From JBBPZA01 sp963797015 (GTDB lineage: Bacteria > Actinomycetota > Thermoleophilia > Solirubrobacterales > Solirubrobacteraceae), in contig CAWCNV010000010.1 of the NCBI GenBank assembly GCA_963797015.1, positions 62,001-126,000 on the forward strand: a stretch of DNA of 64,000 nucleotides. Reading direction: 5' to 3'. Shown here in pieces: positions 44,687-53,760 of this stretch. Every line of letters begins with the position of its first letter. The first letter of the stretch is position 1. Under the pieces are notes generated by a model, which was not told the DNA's origin, searched no databases, and worked only from the letters and a program-made list of their open reading frames with translations. Position numbers and translations under genes: made by a program.

Positions 44687-46450
44687 TCAGCTCCGGAGGA
44701 CCGACCGCCGGCCGGCGGGCGGGCCCCCGTGCGCAGGTCCCACGACGGCGCCCGCCGGCCTTCGCTCCGGGGCCTCCGGCTTGGGGCGACGGCGCAGGAC
44801 GGCCAGCAGGCTGAGCAGACAGCCCGCGACGAGCGACCAGATCAGCACGCCGCCTATCCCGATGGCACCGCCTGCCACCAGCAGCACCAGCATCCACACG
44901 GCTTCGATGACGTCCATCCCGAACTCGCGCATGTAGAGAAGCGCGACCAGCCCGAGCGGGATCGCGAGCGCGAGCACCGCCGCCGAGGCGAGCACGGTGC
45001 GGCCCACCCGCAGGCGCGGCTCCGCGGCCAGCAGCCACACGTGCAGGGCGGGAAGCAGCAGCGCTGCCGCGTACGGGTTGGCGAGCCACGCGGCGCTGAC
45101 CACGGCGACAGTCAGCAGCGCGACGGCCGCGCCGGCGCCGCCCATCTCCGGCCGTCCGCGCACGCCCATCAACCGCAGGGCGGCAGGGCGGACGGCGAAC
45201 CAGCCGAGCGCCATCACGAGCGCCGCGCTGCCGATCGTCGCGAGCGCGGCCGCGTCGACCGGGACCGCGCCCGGCGGCGCCGGGGCGCCCGGCGCCGGGA
45301 TGAGGCCGAGGATGCGCAACAGCCACACGAGCAGCGCGGCGAGGACGAACGGGATCGCGCCCGTGATCGTCCAGCGCAGCCACATCCGCACGGGCTGACG
45401 CCGGCGCCGCATGCGCGCGAAGCCGTCGACGGCCGCGACCAGGGCGGGGAGGATCAGCAGGCCGGTCACGAGGCGCACGGCCCATCCGGGAAGGATCTTG
45501 GTCTGGACGCCGAGGTCCGCTGTGGGCCGGGCGATCGGGGGCGCGGCGTCGATCGCGGTCACCGTGCGCAGCGCCGCGCGCCCGAAGGACTGCAGGCGGT
45601 CCTGTGACACCTGCTCCTCGCCGCCGGGGCCGCGCTCGCCCGTGGCCGACAGCAGCACGGCGGGCGAGCCGCGGTCGTTGAGCTCGCCCTGTTCGGACAG
45701 CGTGAGCGGGAAGGCCAGCCGCGCGATGCGCGCCGGCAGCCGGTAGCCCCCGGAGCGCAGGCCGGCCTCGGTGCGCAGCGCCAGGCGAGCTGTCTCGGCG
45801 AGCCGCGGAGGCGCGGTCCCCAGCCCGTTCGAGAACGGCACGACCAGCGGCTTGCGCGTCCTCACCCCGGCCATGTCGCCAAGCACGAGCACGGCGTCGA
45901 CCGGGCCACCCGGGTGCTTGGCGAACTCGCGCGCTCCGGCCAGGCCGGCGGTGCCGCCGCTGGTCGAGACCAGCACCAGCGTGCGGCGCAGCGACCTCCC
46001 GGCGCGGAACACGCGCGCGAGCTCGAGCAGCGCCGCCGTCCCCGAGAGCTGCGCTCGCGCGCCACGCTCGAGCGAATCGCGGTGGGCGATCACCACGATG
46101 CGCCGCGGATCGAGCCCCTGCCGTACGGCCACCACGGTGGTCAGCGAGCGCTCGCCGTCGGCGGTCTGGGCGTCGAAGCGGCGCGTGGAGACGTCGAACT
46201 CGCCGCCCGCCCGCAGCTGGGCGGCGACATTGGCGGCCAGGCGGCGGTCGTCGCGGCCGCCGGGGCGGCGGTCCGGAAACGCCGCGCTGAGCAGGCCGAG
46301 CTCGGAGATCGCGCGGCGGCCGTCGAACGCGTCGGGAGCGAGCGTGCTACCCAGGATCGGGGGCTCACGGCTCTGGAGCGCGAAGGCCGCGACGAAAACG
46401 GCGAGCACCGCCGGCAGGAACGCCGCGCGGTAGAGGCGCAGGTCGAGCAC
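44687..46450 (-). CDS. M28-peptidase-like membrane protein with degenerate active site
   Basis: 587 residues. One N-terminal helix, an extracytoplasmic M28-like domain (about residues 45-310), then about seven membrane helices and a charged tail. M28 metal ligands normally lie in AHxDS...DDNASG...EExGLxGS; here RRIVVIAHRDSLERG keeps His and Asp, but the bridging Asp region is RAQLSGTAALLELARVF and the catalytic Glu region is STSGGTAGLAGAREF. So the bridging Asp and the Glu pair are lost. It is probably a non-catalytic binding or sensing protein. Divergent from the response regulator. Confidence 0.75.
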   Translation of the reverse strand: MLDLRLYRAAFLPAVLAVFVAAFALQSREPPILGSTLAPDAFDGRRAISELGLLSAAFPDRRPGGRDDRRLAANVAAQLRAGGEFDVSTRRFDAQTADGERSLTTVVAVRQGLDPRRIVVIAHRDSLERGARAQLSGTAALLELARVFRAGRSLRRTLVLVSTSGGTAGLAGAREFAKHPGGPVDAVLVLGDMAGVRTRKPLVVPFSNGLGTAPPRLAETARLALRTEAGLRSGGYRLPARIARLAFPLTLSEQGELNDRGSPAVLLSATGERGPGGEEQVSQDRLQSFGRAALRTVTAIDAAPPIARPTADLGVQTKILPGWAVRLVTGLLILPALVAAVDGFARMRRRRQPVRMWLRWTITGAIPFVLAALLVWLLRILGLIPAPGAPAPPGAVPVDAAALATIGSAALVMALGWFAVRPAALRLMGVRGRPEMGGAGAAVALLTVAVVSAAWLANPYAAALLLPALHVWLLAAEPRLRVGRTVLASAAVLALAIPLGLVALLYMREFGMDVIEAVWMLVLLVAGGAIGIGGVLIWSLVAGCLLSLLAVLRRRPKPEAPERRPAGAVVGPAHGGPPAGRRSVLRS

Positions 46451-46513
46451 GGCTGCGCAGCGTAGCCCTCGTGAGCCGAGCCACGCGCGTCTCTAAGCTG
46501 TTTCGGGGGTCAG

Positions 46514-47221
46514 ATGCCAGAGCGGTCTCATCGCATCCTGCTCGTAGACGACGAGCCCACGGTTCAGACGCTGCTCTCCTATCCCCTGCGCAAGGACGGC
46601 TACGAGGTGGTCGGAGCCGACGACGGCCGCCAGGCGCTGGACCGCTTCGCCGAGCAGCCCTTCGACCTGGTCGTGCTCGACGTGATGCTGCCGGTGCTCG
46701 ACGGGCTCGAGGTCTGCCGCCGGCTTCGCGCGCGCTCGGCGGTGCCGATCATCATGCTCACCGCCAAGTCGGAGGAGATCGACAAGGTGCTCGGGCTCGA
46801 GCTCGGCGCCGACGATTACATCACCAAGCCGTTCTCCGTGCGCGAGTTCCGCAGCCGCGTCAAGGCCGCGCTGCGCCGCGCCGAGCTGAGCCGGCCCGAC
46901 GGAGCGGCCGACCAGCCCGCCGTGGAGACCGGCGAGCTGCGCATCGAGCCGGCCAAGCGCGCCGTCAGCGTTCGCGGGCACGAGGTCGGGACCACATTCG
47001 TCGAGTTCGAGCTGCTGCTGGCGATGGCCAGCGCCCCGGGCCGGGTGTTCACGCGCGACATGCTGCTCGAGCGCATCTGGGGCGACTCCTCCTATCGCGA
47101 CCCGCGCACCATCGACGTGCACATCCGGCACCTGCGCGAGAAGCTCGAGCGCGACCCCAAGGTGCCCGAGTACATCTTCACCACGCGAGGGGTGGGCTAC
47201 CGCTTCCGCGACGGCTCCTAG
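46514..47221 (+). CDS. OmpR/PhoB-family response regulator
   Basis: 235 residues. Receiver domain with RILLVDDEPTVQ, phosphoacceptor Asp in VLDVMLPVLDG, Thr/Lys in IIMLTAKSEE and DDYITKPFS; the winged-helix DNA-binding domain has VFTRDMLLERIWG, IDVHIRHLREKLE and the C-terminal FTTRGVGYRF. The histidine kinase begins 4 bp after its stop. The target genes are unknown; the divergent M28-like gene is a natural candidate. Confidence 0.94.
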   Translation: MPERSHRILLVDDEPTVQTLLSYPLRKDGYEVVGADDGRQALDRFAEQPFDLVVLDVMLPVLDGLEVCRRLRARSAVPIIMLTAKSEEIDKVLGLELGADDYITKPFSVREFRSRVKAALRRAELSRPDGAADQPAVETGELRIEPAKRAVSVRGHEVGTTFVEFELLLAMASAPGRVFTRDMLLERIWGDSSYRDPRTIDVHIRHLREKLERDPKVPEYIFTTRGVGYRFRDGS

Positions 47222-47225
47222 CCCG

Positions 47226-48623
47226 GTGCGCTCGATCCGCAACCGACTCGCGCTGCTGTTCGCGGCCATCACCGCGGGCTCGATCGCGGTCGTCTACTTC
47301 TACGTCGTCCCGCAGCTCGAAACGCGCCTGCGCAACGAGAAGCTCGGCTCGCTCGCGACGGACACGCGCGTCTACACGGGCGCGCTGAGCCGTGCCGTCG
47401 GCAGCCGGCTGCCCAAGGGTGTGCTCGACCGCGAGGTGCGCCAGGCCGCCAACCGCTCCAGCGCGCGCGTGACGCTGCTCGACGTGAGCCGCGGCACTGA
47501 GGGGATCCGCGTCTCCCCGATCTCGGACTCGACCGGCGGCCCCAACCTCGGCGACCTGCAGTTCCAGCTCGCGCTGCAGGCGATCGCCGAGAAGCGCACG
47601 GTCACGGGCACGGAGGCGAGCAGCACCGGCCACCTGGGCCAGGCGGCCAAGCCGATCTTCTACCGGGGCAGCGTCGCGCGCGTGGTCGTGTTCTCCTCGC
47701 CGCTCAGCGACGTCTCGGACAACGTCGCGATCATCCGCCGGCAGATCCTCGTCGCCGGCGCGATCGCGCTGGTGCTCGCGGTGCTGGCGGGGTATCTGGT
47801 CGCGCGGGCGCTCTCGGTTCGCATCAAGCGCCTCGAGCGCGCGGCGGAGAAGGTCGCGGCCGGCGATTTCTCGGGACGCATCCCGGTCGAGCGCGACGAC
47901 GAGCTGGGCCAGCTCGCGCTGGCCTTCAACGACATGCAGGCGCAGCTCAAGCAGCTCGACGACGCCCGCAAGCAGTTCATCGCCACCGCTTCGCACGAGC
48001 TGCGGACGCCGATCTTCTCGCTCTCGGGCTTTGCCGAGCTGCTGTCCGAGGAGGAGGAGCTCGACCCCGAGACCCGCCGCCAGTTCATCGAGCAGATCTC
48101 CGAGCAGGCCGGACGGCTGCGGTCGCTCGCCACCGACCTGCTCGACCTGTCCAAGCTCGAGGCCGGCTCGCTCGACCTGCGCGAGGAGCAGGTCGACGTC
48201 TCGGACCTCGCTCGCACGGTGACCGACGAGTTCGTCCCCGCGCTCCACCAGCATCGCTCGCCGCTTCACCTGCGCGTCCCCGAGGAGCGGATCGAGGCGC
48301 CCTGCGACCCCGACCGCTTGGCGCAGATCATGCGCATCCTGATCGACAATGCGATCGTCCACACCCCGCCCGGCACGGATATAGAGGTCCGGACTGCGCG
48401 CGAGAACGGCGTCGTGCGCCTCGCCGTCCGCGACGACGGCCTCGGCATCAGGCGCTCGATGTTCGGACGCATCTTCGAGCCCTTCTTCACCTCGCATCCG
48501 CAGGGCTCCGGGCTCGGCCTGACGATCGCGCGCGAGCTCGCCGAGCGCATGGAGGGACGCCTCGACGTCGAGTCCGCGCCCGGGCGCACCACCTTCACCC
48601 TCGAGCTCCCCTCCGACCCCTGA
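47226..48623 (+). CDS. Sensor histidine kinase
   Basis: 465 residues. Two membrane helices (about residues 8-28 and 174-194) enclose a 145-residue extracytoplasmic sensor, followed by HAMP (VAAGDFSGRIPVERDDELGQ), HisKA with phospho-His in IATASHELRTPIFSLSG, and an HATPase domain with RILIDNAIVHT (N box), VRDDGLGI and GSGLGLTIAREL (G boxes). Partner of the preceding response regulator. GTG start. The inositol-phosphatase-like gene starts 5 bp after it. Confidence 0.94.
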   Translation: MRSIRNRLALLFAAITAGSIAVVYFYVVPQLETRLRNEKLGSLATDTRVYTGALSRAVGSRLPKGVLDREVRQAANRSSARVTLLDVSRGTEGIRVSPISDSTGGPNLGDLQFQLALQAIAEKRTVTGTEASSTGHLGQAAKPIFYRGSVARVVVFSSPLSDVSDNVAIIRRQILVAGAIALVLAVLAGYLVARALSVRIKRLERAAEKVAAGDFSGRIPVERDDELGQLALAFNDMQAQLKQLDDARKQFIATASHELRTPIFSLSGFAELLSEEEELDPETRRQFIEQISEQAGRLRSLATDLLDLSKLEAGSLDLREEQVDVSDLARTVTDEFVPALHQHRSPLHLRVPEERIEAPCDPDRLAQIMRILIDNAIVHTPPGTDIEVRTARENGVVRLAVRDDGLGIRRSMFGRIFEPFFTSHPQGSGLGLTIARELAERMEGRLDVESAPGRTTFTLELPSDP

Positions 48624-48628
48624 GCGGC

Positions 48629-49555
48629 GTGCGCGAGCTGGCCGTCGAGCTGGCCCAGCGGCTGCGCGCGCGCGTGCTACCGGCGCTCGGCTCGCACGCG
48701 GGCCGTGCGCACGTCGGCGGGGGCGGCGACGGAGACGTCACGTTCGCGATCGACGAGCAGGCAGAGCGCGAGGTCGAGGCGATGCTGGCCGAGCGCGCGC
48801 CGGACGTTGCCGTCTACACCGAGGACCGCGGGCTGGTCGAGCCCGCCGGGCCCGCCGAGTGGGTGCTGGTGGTCGATCCGATCGACGGCACGCGCCCGGC
48901 CATGGCCGGCTTCGAGGCGGCGTGCGTGTCGGTCGCGCTCGCGCCGCTGGGCGACGGCGACCCGCGGATGGGCGACGTGGAGATCGGTGTGGTGCTCGAG
49001 ATCAAGTCGGGCGCGAGCTTCGTCGCCGAGCGCGGCCGCGGGCTGCAGGCGAGCGTGCCCATGCGGCTCAGCGACAACCGCGACCTCGGCGCGCTGTTCT
49101 GGGCCTACGGGCTGCGCGGGCGGCCCGTGCGCGCGTACGCGGAGGTGCTCGGGGAGCTGCTCGACGGGTCCTCGACCGGAGGCGGGACCTTCGATTTGGG
49201 CGCGGCTACCTACGACATGACGCGCGTGATCACCGGCCAGCTCGACGCCTACGTCGAGCCCGGGCCGCTGCTGATCGAGGCGCTGCCGTCGCTGCGCGTC
49301 GAGTTCGAGCGCGTCGGCGGCGGCGCCGTGCTCAACAACGCCCCCTACGACCTCGCCGCGGCGACGCTGTGCGTGCGCGAGGGCGGCGCGGTGGTCACGG
49401 ACGCCGCGGGGCGGACGCTCGACGACCATCCGCTGCTCGGCTCGGGAGCCGACTTCCAGATGTCCGTCATCGCGTCGGCGAGCGCCGGCCTGCACGAGCA
49501 ACTGGTGGCCGCCGTGGCCGACGGGCTCGCACGGCTGGAGCGAAGCCTGCGCTAG
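48629..49555 (+). CDS. Inositol monophosphatase-like phosphatase
   Basis: 308 residues. Metal-binding motifs of the IMPase/FBPase fold: Glu in YTEDRGLVEP, WVLVVDPIDGTRPAMAGFEA (the DPIDGT signature) and a late AATYDMTRVITGQLDAYVE, where the third Asp is shifted relative to the usual WDxAAG. The altered C-terminal motif means substrate preference is uncertain. GTG start, co-directional with the two-component genes and followed by the trehalose genes. Confidence 0.8.
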   Translation: MRELAVELAQRLRARVLPALGSHAGRAHVGGGGDGDVTFAIDEQAEREVEAMLAERAPDVAVYTEDRGLVEPAGPAEWVLVVDPIDGTRPAMAGFEAACVSVALAPLGDGDPRMGDVEIGVVLEIKSGASFVAERGRGLQASVPMRLSDNRDLGALFWAYGLRGRPVRAYAEVLGELLDGSSTGGGTFDLGAATYDMTRVITGQLDAYVEPGPLLIEALPSLRVEFERVGGGAVLNNAPYDLAAATLCVREGGAVVTDAAGRTLDDHPLLGSGADFQMSVIASASAGLHEQLVAAVADGLARLERSLR

Positions 49556-49585
49556 CTCCCCCCGCGCGGCGGCTATCGTGCGTTC

Positions 49586-50863
49586 GTGCTTCAGCCCGTC
49601 GCGGTCGGCCAGAAGAGCCTCACCGACTACACCCACATCGTCGGAAGGGGCCTCATCGAGGAGATCCGCGCGCTGGCCGAGCCGCTGCGCGGTATGCGCA
49701 TCGCGCACGTGTCCGCGACCGCCTACGGCGGCGGCGTGTCGGAGATCCTCTACACGCTCGTGCCGCTGATGCGCGACGTCGGCCTGGACGTCGAGTGGCT
49801 CGTGATCTACGGCCGCGAGGAGTTCTTCAACGCGACGAAGGTCATGCACAACGCGCTGCAGGGCAACCCACAGGACCTGACCGACGAGCAGTGGTCGGTG
49901 TGGCGCCAGTACAACGAGATGAACGCGCGCGAGCTGGCCGAGGGCTACGACGTGTGCATCGTCCACGATCCACAGCCGGCCGCGCTGATGGCGCTCGCCC
50001 CCGAGAAGGCGCGCCAGTGGGTCTGGCGCTGCCACATCGATCTCTCGGCGCCGAACCCGGCGACGATCGAGCGCCTGCTGCCGTTCGTGGCCGAGTACCC
50101 GCTGACGGTCTTCCACATGGCCGACTACGTGCCCGCGGCGATCGACGGCAGCGCCCGCGTCGTGCCGCCCGCGATCGATCCGCTCGCGCCGAAGAACATG
50201 GCGCTCTCGCCCGAGGACGCCGCCTACGTGTGCGAGCAGTTCGGGATCGACGTCGAGCGCCCGCTGGTGTGCCAGGTGTCGCGCTTCGATCCCTGGAAGG
50301 ACCCGCTCGGGGTCATCGATGCGTTCCGCATCGTCAAAGAGAGCCGGCCCGACGTCCAGCTCGCGCTGGTCGGGTCGATGGCCACCGACGACCCGGAGGG
50401 GTGGGACTTCTTCAACTCGACGGTCGCGCACGCCGACGGCGAGCCCGACATCCACATCCTCAACAACTTCAACAACGTCGGCTCGATCGAGGTCAACGCG
50501 TTCCAGTCGTTCGCCGACGTGCTGGTCCAGAAGTCAACGCGCGAGGGCTTCGGGCTGACCGTGTCCGAGGCGATCTGGAAGGCGCGGCCGTTCGTGGGCG
50601 GCGCGGTCGGCGGCATACCGCTGCAGGTCCAGGACGGCACCTCGGGCTTCCTGGTGGAGAGCGTGGAGGAGTGCGCGCAGCGCGTGCTCGAGATCCTCGA
50701 GCAGCCCGAGCTGGGCCGCGCGCTCGGGCGGGCGGGCAAGGAGCACGTGCGGCGCAACTTCCTGATGCCGCGGCTGCTGCGCGACTGGCTGCAGATCTTC
50801 TCCGAGGGCACGGCCTCGGTGCGGGCGGTGCGTCCGCTCCCCGAGGCGGAGGCGGCGCGGTGA
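49586..50863 (+). CDS. TreT-type trehalose glycosyltransferring synthase (GT4)
   Basis: 425 residues. GT-B fold: VSATAYGGGVSEILYTLVPL (acceptor domain), VHDPQPAALMAL, WVWRCHIDLSAPNP, the nucleotide-sugar domain with VSRFDPWKDPLGVIDAF and the family 4 EX7E-type motif QKSTREGFGLTVSEAIWKARP. Closest recognised type is TreT, which makes trehalose from NDP-glucose and glucose. GTG start; its stop overlaps the OtsA gene by 4 bp, so two different routes to trehalose are encoded together. Confidence 0.8.
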   Translation: MLQPVAVGQKSLTDYTHIVGRGLIEEIRALAEPLRGMRIAHVSATAYGGGVSEILYTLVPLMRDVGLDVEWLVIYGREEFFNATKVMHNALQGNPQDLTDEQWSVWRQYNEMNARELAEGYDVCIVHDPQPAALMALAPEKARQWVWRCHIDLSAPNPATIERLLPFVAEYPLTVFHMADYVPAAIDGSARVVPPAIDPLAPKNMALSPEDAAYVCEQFGIDVERPLVCQVSRFDPWKDPLGVIDAFRIVKESRPDVQLALVGSMATDDPEGWDFFNSTVAHADGEPDIHILNNFNNVGSIEVNAFQSFADVLVQKSTREGFGLTVSEAIWKARPFVGGAVGGIPLQVQDGTSGFLVESVEECAQRVLEILEQPELGRALGRAGKEHVRRNFLMPRLLRDWLQIFSEGTASVRAVRPLPEAEAAR

Positions 50864-52326
50864 CCGACCGCGCTCCGCTCGTCCTCGTCTCCAACCGCGG
50901 TCCGGTCACGTTCGAGGCCGGCGGCGAGATCCGGCGCGGCGGCGGCGGGCTGGTGACCGCCTTGACGGGCCTGGCCTCGCACCGCGACGCGGTGTGGATC
51001 GCGTCGGCGATGAGCGAGCACGACGTGCGCAAGTCCGAGGAGGCGGGCGGCAAGCCGTTCCGGGTGACCTCTCCGGGCGGCGGCGAGTACCAGATCCGGC
51101 TGGTCGCCTCCGATGACGACGCCTACGACCGCTTCTACAACATCTTCGCGAACCCGATGCTGTGGTTCATCCAGCACTACCTCTGGGACCTGTCCAACGC
51201 GCCGGACATCCACCGTCACGAGGTCGAGGCGTTCGAGTTCGGCTACAACGTCGTCAACGAGGACCTGGCGCGGGCCGTGGTCGAGGAGATCGACGGCACC
51301 GAGGAGCCGGTGGTGATGGTCCACGACTACCACCTGTACACGCTCCCCGCGCTCGTGCGGCGCGCGCGGCCCGACGTGTTCCTGCACCACTTCGTCCACA
51401 TCCCGTGGACGCAGCCCGACGCGTGGCGCGTGCTCCCGCGGCAGGTGCGCAGCGAGATCTACGACGGCCTGCTGGCCAACGACATCGTCGGCTTCCACAC
51501 GCGCGCCTACCGGCGCAACTTCCTCTTGTGCTGCAGCGACCTGATGGGCTACGAGGTGGACTTAAAGGAGGGCGTCGTGCGCGCGGGTGATCGGGAGGTG
51601 TGGGTGCGCTCCTACCCGCTGCCGATCGACTGGCGGGCGACGCGCTCGATCGCCGACCGCGAGGCGGTGCGCGAGTTCGAGCGCTCGTTGCTGGGTCGCC
51701 GGCGCGAGCACCTGGTCCTGCGCGTGGATCGCGCGGACCTCTCGAAGAACGTGCTGCGCGGCTTCACCGCGTTCGACATCTTCCTCGAGCAGCACCCCGA
51801 GTTCCGCGAGAAGGTGACGTTCATCGCGCAGCTGATGCCCTCGCGGACCGACGTCCCCCAGTACGCCGAGTACCTGGAGCGGATCGAGGCTCTGGTCGCG
51901 GTAGTCAACCACCGCCATGGCACGCCGGACTGGATGCCGATCCAGCTCAAGTTGCGCGACGACCTCGAGGAGGCGTTCGCCGCCTACAAGCACTACGACG
52001 TGCTGATGGTCAATGCCATGTTCGACGGGATGAACCTGGTGGCCAAGGAGGGCCCGCTGGTCAACGAGCGCAACGGCGTCTCGATCCTGTCCGAGAACAC
52101 GGGCGCGCACGAGGAGCTCGGCGAGTTCGCCCTGTCGGTGAACCCGTTCGACGTCCAGGAGACCGCCGACTCGATCCACGCCGCGCTGACGATGTCCTCG
52201 GCGGAGCGCGAGCGCCGCCGCTCGGGCCTCGAGGCGATCGTGACCCAACGCGACCCGGGCGACTGGATCGACGACCAACTCGCCGACATCCGGGCCAAGG
52301 CGGGCGGCGAGCAGGGGCGGTCGTAG
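50860..52326 (+). CDS. otsA: Trehalose-6-phosphate synthase-like glycosyltransferase (GT20, OtsA)
   Basis: 488 residues. GT20 signatures: LVLVSNRGPVTF, RRGGGGLVTALTGLA, VMVHDYHLYTLPALVRRARP, FVHIPWTQPDAWRVLPRQVR, GFHTRAYRRNFLLC, DRADLSKNVLRGF and YDVLMVNAMFDGMNLVAKEG with SILSENTGAHEEL. Glucosylglycerol-phosphate synthases share these motifs, so the acceptor is not certain. No phosphatase (OtsB) gene follows; the upstream inositol-phosphatase-like gene or a distant OtsB would be needed. GTG 50860 overlaps the TreT stop. Confidence 0.85.
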   Translation: MTDRAPLVLVSNRGPVTFEAGGEIRRGGGGLVTALTGLASHRDAVWIASAMSEHDVRKSEEAGGKPFRVTSPGGGEYQIRLVASDDDAYDRFYNIFANPMLWFIQHYLWDLSNAPDIHRHEVEAFEFGYNVVNEDLARAVVEEIDGTEEPVVMVHDYHLYTLPALVRRARPDVFLHHFVHIPWTQPDAWRVLPRQVRSEIYDGLLANDIVGFHTRAYRRNFLLCCSDLMGYEVDLKEGVVRAGDREVWVRSYPLPIDWRATRSIADREAVREFERSLLGRRREHLVLRVDRADLSKNVLRGFTAFDIFLEQHPEFREKVTFIAQLMPSRTDVPQYAEYLERIEALVAVVNHRHGTPDWMPIQLKLRDDLEEAFAAYKHYDVLMVNAMFDGMNLVAKEGPLVNERNGVSILSENTGAHEELGEFALSVNPFDVQETADSIHAALTMSSAERERRRSGLEAIVTQRDPGDWIDDQLADIRAKAGGEQGRS

Positions 52327-52371
52327 CGCAGCGACCCCTTAGGCCCGCCGGCCCTCTTCGGCACGTCCCCT

Positions 52372-52431
52372 CCGCGGCCGACCGCACGTACACGCACCTC
52401 ACCGCGGCCGACCGCACGTACACGCACCGCG
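52372..52431. repeat. Two tandem 30-bp repeats
   Basis: 52372-52401 and 52402-52431 are identical for their first 27 bases (core GCGGCCGACCGCACGTACAC), differing only in the last three. They lie in a short gap between otsA and the convergent Pro-rich protein gene. The purpose is unknown; they may be a recent slippage duplication. Confidence 0.75.
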
Positions 52432-52440
52432 CCGCCCGGC

Positions 52441-53070
52441 TCACTCCGGCAAGAACTCGCTGCCCGCGTCCGGGTCGGGCCTCGGCGACGGGCTGGGAGA
52501 TGGGCTGGGAGCGGGCGAGGGGGACGGGCGGGGCGGGGTCGAAGGAGCTGGGGTCGGGGAAGGTCTCGGAGCTGGAGCCGGCCTCGGTGTCGGACGCGGA
52601 GCGGGACTTGGGGTCGGATGAGAGCCGGGCCGTCCGGAACCGCTCCGCGAGCTGCCGCGAGTCGCGCGTCGACGACCGCCGCGGCGCCGTCCTCCGTCGC
52701 GTCCGCGCGCCCTGGCCGCGGCGCTCGCCCGCCGACCGCGCGAGCGCCGGCTCCCGCGCGAGCGGCTCCGCGGCCGGGTGGAGGCGCGCCCGCGAACGGC
52801 TCCGGCCGCGGCCGTGCGGTCGCTGCGGCGCCGGGCGCCGGCACTTCTCCTCGGGACCCCGGGTCCGGCCGGCCCTTGTCCCGCGCCACGCGGAGCGACC
52901 GGCGCGACCGGAGCGACCGGAGCGACGGGCCGGGCTATGTCCGGCGGCAACGCGGGCTCGCTCGACGAGAGCGCCGGCCACGCGACGACGGCCGCCACCG
53001 CGGCCAACAGCGCGGCGGCGCGCGCGACGTTGTCCCACCGGATGCGCCGGCGCAGCGGCGCAGGCTCCAT
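52441..53070 (-). CDS. Hypothetical membrane-anchored proline-rich protein
   Basis: About 209 residues from ATG 53070. A basic N-terminus (MEPAPLRRRIRWDNVAR) and one membrane helix (AAALLAAVAAVVAWPAL) are followed by four Val-Ala-Pro repeats, an Arg/Ser/Gly-rich middle and a C-terminal 60 residues of Pro-Ser/Pro-Thr/Pro-Ala dipeptides ending PDPDAGSEFLPE. Composition is low complexity, so a spurious frame cannot be excluded, but the ordered signal-anchor plus Pro-rich wall-spanning tail is plausible for a surface protein. Divergent from rpsF. Confidence 0.5.
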   Translation of the reverse strand: MEPAPLRRRIRWDNVARAAALLAAVAAVVAWPALSSSEPALPPDIARPVAPVAPVAPVAPRGAGQGPAGPGVPRRSAGARRRSDRTAAAGAVRGRASTRPRSRSRGSRRSRGRRASAAARARGRDGGRRRGGRRRATRGSSRSGSGRPGSHPTPSPAPRPTPRPAPAPRPSPTPAPSTPPRPSPSPAPSPSPSPSPRPDPDAGSEFLPE

Positions 53071-53177
53071 GTTCCACTCCTCGTGGTCCACGCTGAGCCT
53101 AGGCTGCGGGCGGCGCTTTCTCGCCCCCATTCGGGCCTCAGGCCGACCGCAACCCCTTTGCTAAGGTCGGCGCGCTC

Positions 53178-53525
53178 GTGAGCCCGACCTACGACCTCAT
53201 GCTGCTGCTCGATGCGTCCGCGGACGACGATCGGCGCGAGAAGATCATCGGCGACGTCGAGAGCGCGATCTCGACGCAGGGCGCGCTCGTCGGCCGTCAC
53301 GACTGGGGGCTGCGCCCGCTGGCCTACGAGATCCGCCATGCCACGGAGGCCCACTACCACCTCTTCCAGTTCGACGGGCCGCCCGAGCTCCTCGAGCAAG
53401 TCGACCGCTACCTGCGCATCACCGACGGCGTTACGCGGTTCCGCATCATCAAGCTCCGCCCGGGCACGCCGCCGCCACCGGACGCGCGCCCCGAGCGCCC
53501 GCCCGAGCCGGCGCCCGCGGTCTGA
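53178..53525 (+). CDS. rpsF: 30S ribosomal protein S6
   Basis: 115 residues. YDLMLLLDASADDDRREKII, the central GRHDWGLRPLAYEIRHATEAHYHLF and LEQVDRYLRITDGVTRFRIIK match S6. The last 22 residues are a Pro-rich tail. GTG start. First gene of the conserved rpsF-ssb-rpsR-rplI-dnaB arrangement. A 235-bp gap to ssb contains no recognisable gene. Confidence 0.95.
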   Translation: MSPTYDLMLLLDASADDDRREKIIGDVESAISTQGALVGRHDWGLRPLAYEIRHATEAHYHLFQFDGPPELLEQVDRYLRITDGVTRFRIIKLRPGTPPPPDARPERPPEPAPAV

Positions 53526-53760
53526 CGACGGCGGCACGGCCCCTTCGCCAGCGCGCGGCTCCTCCCTGGGACCAGCGCTTCGCCGCCGCCGCCCGCACGG
53601 GTCGACTTGCACTCGCGACGGCGGCGGCCACAGGAGCGCGAGTCACAACTCTGCGCAGATTGGGGCATCGCCGCCCGTACCCGCCGCACGCCTCGGTACG
53701 CTCGGAGCGAGTCAATGAGTCATGCGAGCGGCCCGGGCCGGAGCCGCCGAAAGGAGCATC

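Noticed and set aside
52372..52431. CRISPR array
   Set aside because: Only two 30-bp copies directly abutting with no spacers and no cas genes in the window.
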